From the NCBI GenBank assembly GCA_023105745.1, contig JALGQZ010000003.1, forward strand, positions 46,152,185-46,216,184: a DNA stretch of 64,000 nucleotides, written 5' to 3'. The notes beneath the pieces were generated by a model that was not told where the DNA came from, did no database searches, and saw only the letters and a list, made by a program, of their open reading frames with translations. Numbering within the stretch: the stretch's first letter is position 1; each line of letters opens with the position of its first letter. The stretch is from Austropuccinia psidii. Taxonomy: Eukaryota > Basidiomycota > Pucciniomycetes > Pucciniales > Sphaerophragmiaceae. The position numbers and the translations under genes were made by a program. Of this stretch, positions 11,844 through 23,790 are shown one piece after another.

Positions 11844-13929
11844 AAATAGAAGCAACTATTGAGTCTAACTAAATGAACCTGGACAAGGAAGAGTCAAGAC
11901 CAGGGCCGGACCTGGCAGGCCTTCCTCAAGAAAGACACATTGGGAGGATTCCAGACTTTCTCCCTATTCCCCAAGGTGTCTGTATCAACAATCTTTGACA
12001 TTAACTCTGAGCCTGAACTGATACAAGGTAATGTTTTAAGGGCTGATCCACTTCCAAGTGGAAGCCATAGAAATATATTGGTTCCAGTACAAAAGCTGGT
12101 ACAGAGAAGCCAAGGAAGAGGAATGGGAAATTTTTCCAAGCCTTTGGAAGGGGGCCATGAATGCCTACTTATACATCAAGAGCTTTCTGGGTCAGTAGAA
12201 GACCATAGAACCCTTGGGAGGATGGAGTCCCTTTTCTAAAAAACAAAAAGTTCAAACAATAAAGAATTGGTTGAAGAACCAAAGTCTTTTATCCATAGAC
12301 CAAAAGAAGGAACTGTAAATGACTTCAGATTTGGAGAAAGAAGGACCATTAGCATTAAAAAGCTCCAAACCAGCTCCAGAAAAGCTCAAAGACAAGCCCA
12401 AAAGACCTCAGAAGAAAAGGAGAGGTCCCAGGAACAATTAAGGCAAAGCCAATTGGAACATACCTTCCCCACAAGAATATAGGATTCCCAATTTGGAAAC
12501 TTCAGCCATTCACAGTGTGTTAAATATGGCCAGAACCCTTATGGAGTTCACAGCCAATGAACAGGAAAGGATGAAAAGGAAATTTTCACACAAATAGTAG
12601 ATGAAATTAGATATATTAACTCTATTATGGCTGTAAAATTTAATAAATTTGATATGTAATTAAATAAATTAAAATCCAACATCCATGACCTAAGAAACAA
12701 TTACAGGAGTTTCACTGAATGGTGCAAAGTGACCAATGCCAGACTTGAGTCAATCTTCAACACATGTGACAGAAATGAGAGTAAATTTAAAGTACAAAGT
12801 GAATAATTGGAGAATCTTTCAATTAATCACATGAATGAACAACTTACAACTGTGAAATAACATGTCTTGGAAATAGTTTATAATACCAATCTTTTTTCCA
12901 CAAATTTGGCAAGAAGTGACAGTGAAAGGCAGAAATTAAATAATGAGATAATTGCAAATGTGGACAAAATTCATAAGAATTATGAACCAAATTCACATAT
13001 GCCAAGACATTCTACACCTTTAGCTGTAGAGGAAACTTCTGTGAAAGAAAGTTGAACCCCTTGTATAGGAGAAAATGTAATCTCTGCAAGAGATATTCCC
13101 AAACTAGAAGCATGGCCACCATTCTCTGGTGAAGGTGAATATAGCCTTATTGAGTTCATTTGAACACTTGATATGTTGCAGGAAGAGTTTCATATACCTG
13201 ATGAAATGATAGTGGGAAATTACAATCCTTGTTTAGCAGAACTGCAAAGAAATGGTATTACAAGATGAAACAAGAACACAGAAAACATGATTGGCTTTGG
13301 TAGAAATCTGAGATTATTACAAAGTGGGCCATCAATTCCTGGAGATTTAAAATTGGAAATGATTTCAGAGTGCCATTTTTAACTCAGACAAAGATAAACC
13401 ACTTACTTGGTTCCTCAAACAAAAAGACAGATTATCTTCTTTACACCCAGATATTTCTGACTCTATGATTAATATTAAAATATGAAGGAAATAGGGAGGA
13501 GAACTAGAACATGCTATCAAGTTCAGATGTGCAGAACCCTGTTTGACAGAGGAATATACTAATTTTATGGAAGAGATCATTACTGGAACAAAGATTTGTC
13601 AAACCTGGACTAGAAACCCCATGGAATCCAAAATATTTCCAAATACTTCTAGTGAGGATAAAAGACCTGAAAAACCTTTATTGAAGTGTCATAAATGTGG
13701 CAGCATCTCACATGTAGCCAAATCCTGTACCAAAAAGACTAAAATCAATGAAGCTAAAGTCATTGAAGAGGATTAGTGTGCTGAAGAGAAAGAAGCATCT
13801 GACCCATATTCTGAAATCTCTGATGACACAACAGCAGAAGATTATTCTATTGAGAAAATTACAGATTTCTTTGAAGTCACTGAATTGCACAATAATTTAC
13901 AACAATAAATTTAAGATTTGTACAAACTG
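11830..13929 (+). pseudogene. E1 gag (capsid and CCHC knuckle), degraded
   Basis: Gag forms the virus-like particle and packages RNA. The capsid region reads EAWPPFSGEGEY near 13110, then remnants of the LFxxxAxRWY and KPLTWFLKQ blocks shared with E4 and E5. A complete CCHC knuckle (C-X2-C-X4-H-X4-C) is at 13687-13728 with an acidic tail. The upstream coiled-coil-like linker (12600-13070) is broken by stops. Frameshifts and nonsense codons occur throughout. Confidence 0.75.
11844..12597 (+). pseudogene. E1 remnant of the gag-overlapping accessory frame
   Basis: Read after the intron, this frame matches the second frame of E5. It has a start like E5 (ATIESN, then MNLDKEES), then EEEWEIF, GGWSP, and near its end YRIPN followed by NMARTLMEF; it stops at 12595. 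Several stops lie between (around 11870, 11995-12030, 12194, 12315, 12440), so it is not functional here. The motifs YRIP, MART and GWxP recur in E4 and E5, which is why I treat the frame as real. Confidence 0.6.
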
Positions 13930-15247
13930 ATTAGTATTAAGGATTCTAGAATGTGTAAGACTAAACCTGAAAGAGGAAAACGGATAAACTATTGGAGCAT
14001 CTTGTATTACATCAGTCTTATTACATGATATTGAAGCTAAAGTTCATTCAAATACAGGAGAATTTTGCACTTTTTTTAAGAAAATACTACCTCCAAATTA
14101 TACTTCTACAATGAAAAAACCATTTATAACCAATAGAAAGATTAAAATTCAGTACTTCCAGTAATAATATGTACCCTTTGGGTATACTGCACACTAACTT
14201 GATATTTCAACACCCTGCAGGAAGTATGAGAATAAAAACAGAGATATTAGTAATTGACAATTGCACTTTGAGGCATGTTACTCTAAGCAATGAATACCTG
14301 AATATTTATGGTATTTACATCAATAACCATAAAACAGATATTTTAAAATTGGGGAAAACAAAAGACAGACATTTGATTTTTTCAATTTTCCCAAACAAAT
14401 ATCAGTAGTATCTCCAAAGAAAGATACAAATCAGGAGGAATTTGTGTCAAATAAGCTTATTGAAGCACCAATTCCTCCAACATTATCATAAAAAATGAAA
14501 AAAGAGTTGATAAATGTGTTATACACATATAAAAATGCTTCTGCTTCAGATAATGAACCTTTAGGGGCTATTAGAGGTAAATGAAGTTGATACTACTCTT
14601 AATATTGATAGACCATACCCTTCAGTACTTAGAAAAACAGCTTATTCAGAGATCCCCAGAGCTGGAGAAGCCTTGGAAAGACATATAAAAGAGTTAATAC
14701 AACTTGGTGCACTAAGAAAATTAGGCCATAATGAGGAAGTTGAAGTGACAACTCCTGTAATCATTTCTTGTCCTAATGATAAATCAAAGATGGTTGGATA
14801 CTTGTGAGCTCGGAATACCTATACAGCTTCAGATTGGTATCCAATTACTAGAATTCAAGAAGCCTTGAACAAATTATCCAAAGCAAAGTACATGACTTTA
14901 ATGGATGAATTGAAGGGCTTTCATCAGAATTTTTTGACACCCAAATCCAAGAAGTTAATTATAATTATCACTTACTGTGGTATTTATTAGTAGCTCTGAA
15001 TGTCATTTGGGATCAAAAATGCTCCATCTCATTATAAAGGAATGATGAATACCATCTTCCCCACAAAATTATCTGAAGGATTTCTCATTATTGACATTGA
15101 TTATATGATTATTTGTACGGACTTATGGTCTTTGCACCTTGAAAGAATTGCAATAGTTACTATGAATATTTCACTCAAGAAATGAAATTTTGGCTTTGAA
15201 GAACTTAAAGCATTTGGACATATTGTTTCTGGGTTAAGCTTGGGTAT
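13930..15247 (+). pseudogene. E1 protease and reverse transcriptase 5' part, degraded
   Basis: The protease site at 14051-14062 reads NTGE where DTGA is expected, so the catalytic aspartate is lost. RT blocks follow: RPYPS near 14612, a [13 protein letters not shown] block at 14720-14765, an LKGFHQN block at 14910-14935, and [10 protein letters not shown] at about 15005-15034. The polymerase YIDD box has decayed to DIDY near 15095. The region is cut at 15247 by a reversed solo LTR and continues at 17172. Confidence 0.75.
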
Positions 15248-17166
15248 TGTAAGATGTGTCTATGAAACTTTTGATTATATTTCTATTAATCAACAGTACT
15301 ATGACTGCTCTTATAAATTATAATAATAAAATTATTATAGCCACAATTAAATAAATAATTGTTTATTTATATCTTTTACTTGTTATACACCACTAGTGAT
15401 TATAGCAGTAAGCAGTAATTGTCTACAAGAATCAATTACAAGAAGTATTTAATAATAAAACTTCTTCATTAAAATAATCATAGCATTTTAATATATAATT
15501 ATCTTTTGCAAGAATAATTATCAATATATGTCTTGAAGAAAACTAATACTAGAGAAAAAAAATTAACAATTAATTCAAATCACTCACTAATACTCCAATG
15601 AACCTTGGAAAGAGTTGGTAGAGAGATTTTATGGATAAATTGTGGATTTAAAGGATCAAAAATTGATTCATAACATTATTACAACAAACTATAGCTTATT
15701 TCTATGAATTTTCATCTCTATGATTGATTCTGAAAGAATAAAAAAACTTAAGAAAAGTTTTAACTAATACTTACTTTCTGGTAATAGAGGTATAATTGGA
15801 TAATAAGATGATTTGGGAGAAAAGCAAGAGGAGGCCTCTTTTAGGTCAACAACAGCTCACAGAGGCATTTCATGGAGCAAACTGGAATTAAAGTGATTTA
15901 GAAAGCAATAAAACATTTTGGATTATTGATTTCATCATCTGTTGTCAGATAAGATTATCATAATTACTTAATTAAGGCTTTTATGTGACTACCAACCCAT
16001 TTTTGGTTAGGAATAAAAGGAGCAACAACTTTAAGCCTTCTTCTATTTCAAAATAAAAATTCATTTCTCAAATTTATCAATTTTATTGAAAATTTCATAA
16101 CAAGTTGTATTTTCTGTGAATTTATGAAGATTCAGTGTTTCATGTGGAATCATCAAAAATGGACTGTAAGTAAAACTTTGAATTTGCTTATGAATCTGGA
16201 ATTCATTTTGACTTCTTTATGAATGATACTATTATACATTGGTCCTGAAAAATTCAGAAAGGTTCATTAAGAATTGTATTTTTAATGAATTTTTGAATTT
16301 TTTACCTTATTTCTACATAGAATTGAAAATATCACATTATAACAGGTTGCTATGAGGTAAATCAATAATTACTAGTACAAAGAGGGTTTTAATTACTCTT
16401 TTAAGGTTTATCCATGGAAAATAATGAAGAATTGACATTGTTAAAGGAGTCTAAGTTTCTCTTTAACTCCTTGTCACCTTAAAATAGCAGCTTATTTGCA
16501 ATTTTCTTATGATTGAATGGGAGTTTAACTTGGTAACCAAGTTCCCAAAAGGCTTTAGTATAATAATTGGGCAATGATCAGCCATGGATACAATTTTCAG
16601 AGCTGTTAATGCCTCAGAGGCCTAATAAGCTGGGTAACCTGGCTTTCTTTGATGTCTTTTGTCCCCCTTAGCTATTTTCATGTCAAAAATAGAAATTCAG
16701 GCTCAAAGACTGATATCCCATATGGGTGAACCAAACATTTATGTAAAAATACCATAATTTTAAGTGCCACAAACATGCATAAAACTGATCTTAGTGTATA
16801 TTCAAGATGGGATTTCTCACATTACTATTATTTTGGCATGATATTTAGAAAAAGAAAAACTTTAACAATTATTTTATGTGGTATTGATGATTTTGTATTG
16901 AAATATTTTCCATATTACCACCTCATAGAGTTAGTTTAAGCTTATCAACTCTATGGAGCAACCCCAGGTGAATTTTTGTGTAGAACCCAAATCTGAACTT
17001 AGCTCCATGGATTTCCTTACTCACAAAAAAGTTATTCATCTTTTCTGAAATCAAAAATGATCAATTTTGGATATATGCATGACTTATGGGTTATGAATAG
17101 TTCAGAATTTATTTTAACATTAATTGTGGCCTATTTGGGTATGTAAAATATACCTCAAGGCTCACA
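15248..17166 (-). repeat. Solo LTR of family LA in E1, reversed (1919 bp)
   Basis: On the plus strand it runs TGTAAGATGTG to GGCTCACA, the reverse complement of LA ends. It is flanked by a perfect 5 bp duplication, GGTAT, at 15243-15247 and 17167-17171. The RT frame resumes directly after the second copy, so a full element inserted and recombined to one LTR. Confidence 0.93.
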
Positions 17167-19109
17167 GGTATCAACAAAAATAAAGTTGTGGCAGTGTTGC
17201 ATAAGCCAATAACCCAGAATAAAAAAGAAATGATTTATTTTCTTGGATTTGGAAGTCATTACAGGCAAAACTTGAAATATTTTGCAATTATAACCAAGTC
17301 ACCATAAAGAATCTGTGATCAAAAGACAGTATTTGAGATGACAAAGGAAATAATTAAAGCTTATGAGAATATAAGGAAGGCTCTTATAGAGGCACTTTTA
17401 CTCCTTCTTTCACACTGGAATCTATATTTTAAATTGTACATTTATGTATGTGGAGGTGGATTAGGGGAAGCCCTAGATCAAGTCCAAATTTTTGATGAAA
17501 AACCCACAAAAGGATCAGTTTGGTATATCTCACTAAACATAAAACCAACAGAAGCCAGATATGGTGCAGCTGAAATTTAATTCTCATTTTTTGTATGGGA
17601 ACTTGAGAAATTACACTATTATCTTTATTAAAGTGTTTTTGAGGTAATAGCTGAATTTAATGTGGTCAAAGATATTCTGAACATGAGAACACCCAATAGA
17701 CACATGTTGAGATGGAAAATAGCCATTCAATAACCTAGAGGAAACATGACTATAGCTCATAAATAAGGAAATATACTTAATAATGCTGTTGGAGTTAGAA
17801 GGTGGGAATTTACCAATAGCCCTGATAATCTAGCTTATTTTCCTTTAGAAGCAGAACCAAAGATTCCAATTGAAGGCATCAGAATGACTGATATAGGAAG
17901 TGAGTTCTTTGAAGAAGTCAGAAATTCATATAAACAAGAAAATAATTGCTGTATCTTGACATCCTTTCTGGACATAGACTGCAAAGACACCCCTTTGGAT
18001 AATTCACTGGATGAAATATGGAAGACTAACAATTCTGAAGGAAGATTAAGCTTTTTTGACAGCATAATATACCACACAGCCAAAGATTTTTGTGTAATGA
18101 CATTATGCAATAAATTTCTTCTTAATACTGTTATTCATGAATTTCATGACAGTATCTATTCTGGACACCTGTCAGAGGACAGAATATATGATAAATTAAA
18201 AAGCTGTGCATGGTGGCCATCTTTGAGGAAAGAATAAATTGAATATTTCCATAATTCTGAGAGATGCCAAAATGGGAACAGAAGTACAGGCAAGAAATTT
18301 GAACTTATGATATATATTAAAGAACCAAAATCTCCTTGGGATTTTTTCACATGAATTGGTTCACAGAGCTTCCTCCCAGTGGTGACAAAAGATATAATTG
18401 TTGTTTAGTGGCTGTAGAAAGATACAGAAAAAATCCCATATTATTACCATGTCATAAAGATGACACTCCTATGGATACAGCTTCTCTTCTATGGAATAGA
18501 GCTATTTCTCATACAGGGTTATTTAAGAATATCTTAAGTAACAGACCCCCAAAAATCACAACTGCAATTTGGACAAATATTCATATATTTTTTGGGACCA
18601 AGTTATCATTTTCTACAGCATGCCATCTTCAAAATGATAGGCTAGCAGAGAGAGTTACTCAAGCTTTAGAGGACATGATAAGGAGATTCTGTGCCTATGG
18701 ATTAGAAGTTGAATACTCAGATGGCTTTCCCCATTACTGGTGAGCTCTAATTCCTGAATTAGAAATGAAATATAGAATATCAGTTCATTCTTCTACAGGT
18801 CAGACTTCTGCTATGTTAGAAAAAGGATGGAATCCAAGACTCCCAGAAGACACACTGAGGAAAGACTTAATTCAAATCCATCCTCCAGCTTCCAGATTCA
18901 ATATTATGCTTGATAAAGTAAAAAGTCATTTAAGAAAAGCATTAATTATTCCTTTGAATATGAAAAACAGAAGTGGGACAAAATTCATAAAGTACCTGTC
19001 ACAGCCATTATCAAGGGTAAGGGTATTCAAGCTTGACCCCACTCAAAGTCATCAAACCAGAAATCCAGTATGTGTATCAGTAGTCAGTTTCAGCAAATCT
19101 TCTTTGTGA
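17167..19109 (+). pseudogene. E1 RNase H and integrase remnant
   Basis: It continues RT at the NKNKVVAVL block (17175). RNase H has an FKLYIY-GGGLGEAL block near 17440 where the first catalytic Asp is lost, then an [17 protein letters not shown] block at 17685-17750. The integrase zinc-binding part has a [16 protein letters not shown] block at about 18136-18185. Core remnants include PCHKDDTPMDTA (18450-18483) and RLAERVTQALEDM near 18640. Its DxDPKF box is degraded to NRPPKI. Similarity fades after 19020. Confidence 0.75.
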
Positions 19110-20490
19110 AAATTCATACAGCTTGGTTCCTAAATATATCCTGTAAACACTTGTATATGCTGGATTCACCAAATACAGTTTTTGGATTCACAAGTCTGAA
19201 ACTCTATGATCACACAACTCCACCAGGCCTCTTGTAAAGACCCAGTATATCCATAAAGGGGCTGTAGAATCCAAACAAATTCAAATCAAGATTTCTCTCA
19301 AGAAGATTCACTCTTTGGATCAGGGATGGTGGATTATTACATATACCAGCACCTCCTTCTCCCCCAGGGGATTTTCCCCAGTTAACTAATATATTTGATT
19401 CTTTATTTAATAAATATCCTGATTATTTATTTGGAGTATTATATTAATTGCTTTTAAGTTTCTCTTTGAATTTCCTCACCAGTTCAGTGGAGTTGTGGTG
19501 GCCATATCCTTATTCACCCTTCTCTTTCTTTCAGACAAGTTGAAACATTGGACTTGGACTTTTTTGTGGTTGGATCTTTTATTATTTACTCTTATTCTTA
19601 TTGTTTCTGCTTTCTTAGATTTTTCATTAGAAATTCTAAATTTATTACACTCTTAAGTGTATTCCATCTTATTCCTTCCAAGCCCTTCATAAGTTAGTTC
19701 CAGTTTACTAAGTGCTAGGCCCTCTTCACTTAGAAGAGCCCCTGAGAAATTATATTAATTAAACACAATTGTCTCTTTCCTTTCATTCATTCATATTCAT
19801 TTCTCTAATTCATAAATTCTGACTTCTCATGATTTTATGAATTTATGATTCTCATCAATTTTCATCTCATTCTTTTTATTCATATGAAAATTGACCTTGT
19901 TTATCATTTCTTCATAATGGCTGACATTTTCCCTTTATTCTTAATTCTTAATAAAATCCAGTTTTCACTTTTCTGTCTGAATTCAGGTATTATCAGGTTT
20001 TAATTGGTTGGAATTCATGTGGAGAATTGATTTAGAAATTCAGGATTTCCATTGGATTGGGGTTGATTATTTATTGATTTATATTCCTCAAGAATTATTG
20101 GTTAATTGCTTTGGATTCTTCAAGAAATTGATTTCACCTCAAGATTCTTATTTGATTTGATTTGATTGATTTACTTGATTTTGAACCCTAAGATAGCCGA
20201 TATATCCTCAAGCTTTGATTTGATTGATTGATTTGAATTTGATTCCTCAAGACATTGAATTGATGTTTGAAGATATTGACTTATTGACTGAGTTAAGCAA
20301 GGCATAATTTATTTTGAGTTTGAATGTACTTGATTGTTTATTGATTGAAATTGATTTGAAGGTCTTCACGACATTGATTTCACCTCAATATTTTGATTGA
20401 TTCCTCAAGATTCTCATTTGAATTGAATTGGTCAAGCCTCATTTTTTGTTCTCAAAGTATCATCAAATTTCATTTATTTATTTTTCAATA
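19110..20490 (+). other. Presumed E2 5' region; LTR not resolved
   Basis: About 1.4 kb without coding similarity. 20140-20420 is built of loose GATTGATTTGATT-type repeats with recurrent CCTCAAGA. This should contain the E2 5' LTR and leader, but no TG...CA pair matching the 3' side was found. Confidence 0.35.
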
Positions 20491-21848
20491 ATTTCTGTTC
20501 AAAATAGCCCACCCACCCCGAATACAATATCTCAAAGAAATCAAGCTTCTCTTACTCCTACAGTAAGGGCTCCTCTTGACCACACACCATCAGTTCATCA
20601 ACTGAGTTCAATTTTGGACAGAGGACCACCAATGGAAGGAGAAGAACTCTCAAGAAGAGAAGGTATGAAATCAAGAAGATCAAGATAATTCTATGGCTTG
20701 TTGGGTTGATATCCTGGCATTTCTCAAGGGCCTAGAAGTAGATTGGGGGAAGCTGAAGATGAAGGTGGGAGGAGTCTGTGGAAGAGGAAGAGTCTGAGGA
20801 GACTTAAGTGGAAGATTCCTTGGAAGGTGCCCCTGAGGCTTCTGAGGCTTCAAATATAGCCCTTTCTAACCAACCTCTTGTCTCTCAAGCTGAACCAAAT
20901 TTACTCCAGATTATGAAGCAAATGACTCAATTCATGGGACAACTCACTCAAGCAGTTTCTCCCAGGGAGAATTCCAGAGCCCCAGAATCCAAGACTCCTT
21001 CAATTAAAGCACCTGATTCTTTTGAGGGTACTCAAGCTCAGGGATTGAGAGGATTTATTCAATCCTGTCAATCAATATTCCATAATGACACAGCAAACTT
21101 TTTCTTTGACAGAAAGAGGGCTCTTTACTCAAATTCTTTTCTCACTGGTAGAGCTGGAAAATGGATTGAACCATATCTCTCAAATGAATCCAATGAAGAC
21201 CCATCCTATCTCCTCAATACCTGGCAGTTGTTTGAAACCAAGTTATTCACTCTGTTTTGTGATCCCAATGAATTCAGAAAAGCTTAACAAGAGATGGATA
21301 ATCTTAGGATGAAGGAAAGTGGGAATGTCTCTTTGTAAATTTCTTATTTCAGAAGCTTAATTTCAAGAATTGGGGATTGGGGAGAAAGGGAATATATTCA
21401 TTTTTATAGAAGAAGCTTGGCATCAAGACTATTAGATCAATTGTCTTCTAAACCTGTTAATTTTGATAGCCTTCAAGAGCTCATGGACATCACCTTGGAG
21501 TTATATACCAGGAACCATGAGAGGCAGAAGGAAAAGGGTGGTCATCAAGAGAAGAAGCCACAAGTCACTGGTTCCAGTACCTTCAGGCCTCCTCAACATT
21601 CATCTTCCAAGGAGCCTCACTATAGGAAGAGTAAGAAGGAGAAAAATTTTCCAGTTTCAAGAGATAAGCCTCATTCTGATCTCTTCAATAAGGACAAAAA
21701 ATCAATTGGTTATGAAAAAGAGGGGAGATTTACAGAAGGTTTATGCACTTATTGTGGTGGAAAGCAGCCTACTGAAAAGTGCTTCAAGAGGCCTCAGAAT
21801 AGGCCAGGGCCATCAAGAGGCTTCCCTAGCAAGCAGGGAAAATCCTGA
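20491..21848 (+). pseudogene. E2 gag, degraded
   Basis: The frame reads PPTPNTISQRNQASLTPT, then a proline/acidic N-terminal part (to 20688), the capsid segment (20808-21287) with DSFEGT, RGFIQSCQSIFHND and AGKWIEPYLSN, and a basic tail (21417-21848). The position where I would expect the start codon reads ATT (20491). At least two frameshifts separate the segments. The knuckle CTYCGGKQPTEKC has Gln where the metal-binding His belongs. I recall this Gag as an abundant A. psidii family; not checked. Confidence 0.78.
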
Positions 21849-22184
21849 GTGGGAAGAATAATGTGTTCAATGGTTCTCACTTGTTTCCTTCAAGAGTACA
21901 GCTGCACACTCTGAATACTAGTGTCAAGAAATTTTCAGAGTTTCTCATTTTTTCTTCTGTCTCTGAATTTTTTTATGGTTTTCTCATTTATTCTGGTACT
22001 ACAAAATCCTTTATTGCTAAGAAGCTTTCTCTCAAGTAATTATTTACTATGTCAGAGCTCCCTGAAAAAATTCTTCTTTTCATTCTGAGCTCAAATTAAT
22101 CCACTTCCTTTTTCATAACCCATTATACAAAGTGGGTTGTTGAATTGCCTTCCTTCTCAAGATTTGAATGGGGCTTTTTCATGG
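21849..22184 (+). pseudogene. E2 protease remnant
   Basis: Short frames read NSGSTKSFIAKKLSL near 21985, SGSTKSFI being the family's aspartic protease box in broken form (the DSG-type Asp is not present). Near 22125-22180 come HYTKW, VELPSF and FEWGFF. The frame is interrupted near 22185 by an unrelated insertion and resumes near 23791. Confidence 0.55.
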
Positions 22185-23790
22185 TGGCTTTTGGGAATAA
22201 CAAGAGTGGCCTGGCACTCAGGAATCAGGGACTCACTTGGAGGCCTCCAAAGATAAAGATAATAAAGAATAATATATTTCTTTAAGAGAAAATGAGAGCA
22301 GTACAAGATATGCCAAAGATAAGAATGAAGCCAAAGTCCAAAGAATAATAATAGAAAGCCAAAGGCCAAAGGCCCAGCCAAATTAATCCTAAATTCATTT
22401 TTTAAACCTTCCAGGAAGAACAATGGAATTAGTAAAGGATATGACCACCAATATCCACTGACAGGCAAAGAAAGGAGTGCAAATGACTAGCTTAAGATTA
22501 TCAGTATCTACTTTAATAATGAAAAGAAAATAAGAATGAAAATAAATCCAATATATTATTTAACTAGGGAAAAAGCTCCCAGGGAAGAAAAGGTGGCCAG
22601 TATATGTGAAAAGCTGAAGACTCATCCTGGAGGGTTGATCACCCAGCTATATTTACTTTTTGGGTCAATATAGCTCTGGTCATCTTGAGAATGAAAAGTG
22701 GGTCTTGAATTCCCACAGTGGAATATGAATTGACCCAAATGGGCCAATTACATACAGGTTTTCTGAATACCACCTGTATGAACCAATTTAGTTGTCCAAG
22801 GATTTCTGGAGTGCTCAATGCCTTGAAAACTGATTTCAATGATCAAGGCCTCTTGAAATTTCCCTTAAAGAATCCTGGGCCAGTATGCCCTTGAGGGAAA
22901 ACTGTTGGAATGAAATACCCAACACCTGGAAAGCCAGGTAGTTGGGGTCCTTGAATGGGCTTCTGGTAGCCACCATGGATTGTAAGACTGAGGGGCATAA
23001 GCCTTCCTTCAAAATGGCTGATTGGCCTGGGGACTTGATTTGAAAGGGCACTGTGAAGTACTTAAAGCATAACCATTGTATTTCTGAGGAAAAATGGTGC
23101 ATAATGGTATATAATACAATATATTCACCACTCCTGGTTCCTGCAGACTTGGCTCCATTGAGTTGGGCCAGAATTCTCCCTGATCTTGAGGGGAAACCTC
23201 TTATTGAAGGTGGCTGGGGGCCTCTGGTTATTGCAAGAGGCCATGTCTCGAGTCTTGAGGGATATGGCCATTCTGGGTGTCTTGGGTCCTTGGGCCAAAA
23301 TTGGGATTTTCGGGTCTTTTGTCCATTTTGGGACTTGTGGGATTTATGGACAGAATGAGCTCAGGTGGGCCCACTTGTTGTTTGAGACCCATCTGGAATT
23401 AGGGGCTACTGATATGCTCCCTTGGCCCCTTTTGGCCTCATTGTAATTAGGCCAAAAGGGGCCTAACACATCCCATGGCCCACAGACAGCAGGCTGTAGG
23501 GGGCCTAAATGGCCCAAATATGCTATTTAGGCTCTAAGCCCCCTAATCAAAGGGGGTTTGCCAGAGGCCCCTGGAAAGATGGATGACCCCCCAGGCCCAA
23601 ATTTTGGGGTATTGGCCTAGGGGCTGGTGAGTTTGGAAGTTGTCCAAAAGGGCCAAAGAGCAATACCACACCATGAGTTGTCAAATGGCCTAGGATTGAT
23701 AATATGACAGATTTTCCATGCATTGGTGGAGGCTTGACTTGCTGTAAGCACCAATTGGGAAGGGTCTTTCTTGTGGTTGTGACAGACATG
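22185..23790. mobile_element. Unidentified ~1.6 kb insertion in the E2 protease/RT linker
   Basis: E2 coding similarity stops at FEWGFFMV (about 22184) and resumes with the overlapping block FIIESPKGADL (from about 23790). The insert has no protein motifs. Its right half (23060-23650) is GC-richer and full of GGCC and GGGCC words, including a perfect 15 bp hairpin. It could be a solo LTR of another family (right end GTTGTGACA) or a non-autonomous element; exact ends and a clean target duplication were not found. Confidence 0.5.
23424..23463. repeat. Perfect 15 bp hairpin
   Basis: GGCCCCTTTTGGCCT at 23424-23438 is followed by a 10 nt spacer and its exact reverse complement at 23449-23463. No T-tract follows. 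Its role is unknown. Confidence 0.9.

Larger units (their letters stand above)
9317..19109 (+). mobile_element. Element E1: decayed Ty3/Gypsy retrotransposon
   Basis: Order is LA-family 5' LTR, primer-binding site, leader exon and intron, gag with CCHC knuckle, protease, reverse transcriptase, RNase H, integrase. A reversed solo LTR of the same family (15248-17166) splits it. No 3' LTR is found: recognisable integrase ends near 19020, where E2 sequence appears to begin. All domains carry many stops and frameshifts, so it is the oldest clearly readable element here. The right boundary is approximate. Confidence 0.8.

Noticed and set aside
20140..20420. GATTGATTTGATT-rich repeat as a functional array or CRISPR-like locus
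   Set aside because: Units are irregular with no fixed period or spacers; it is loose low-complexity sequence in a eukaryotic element.
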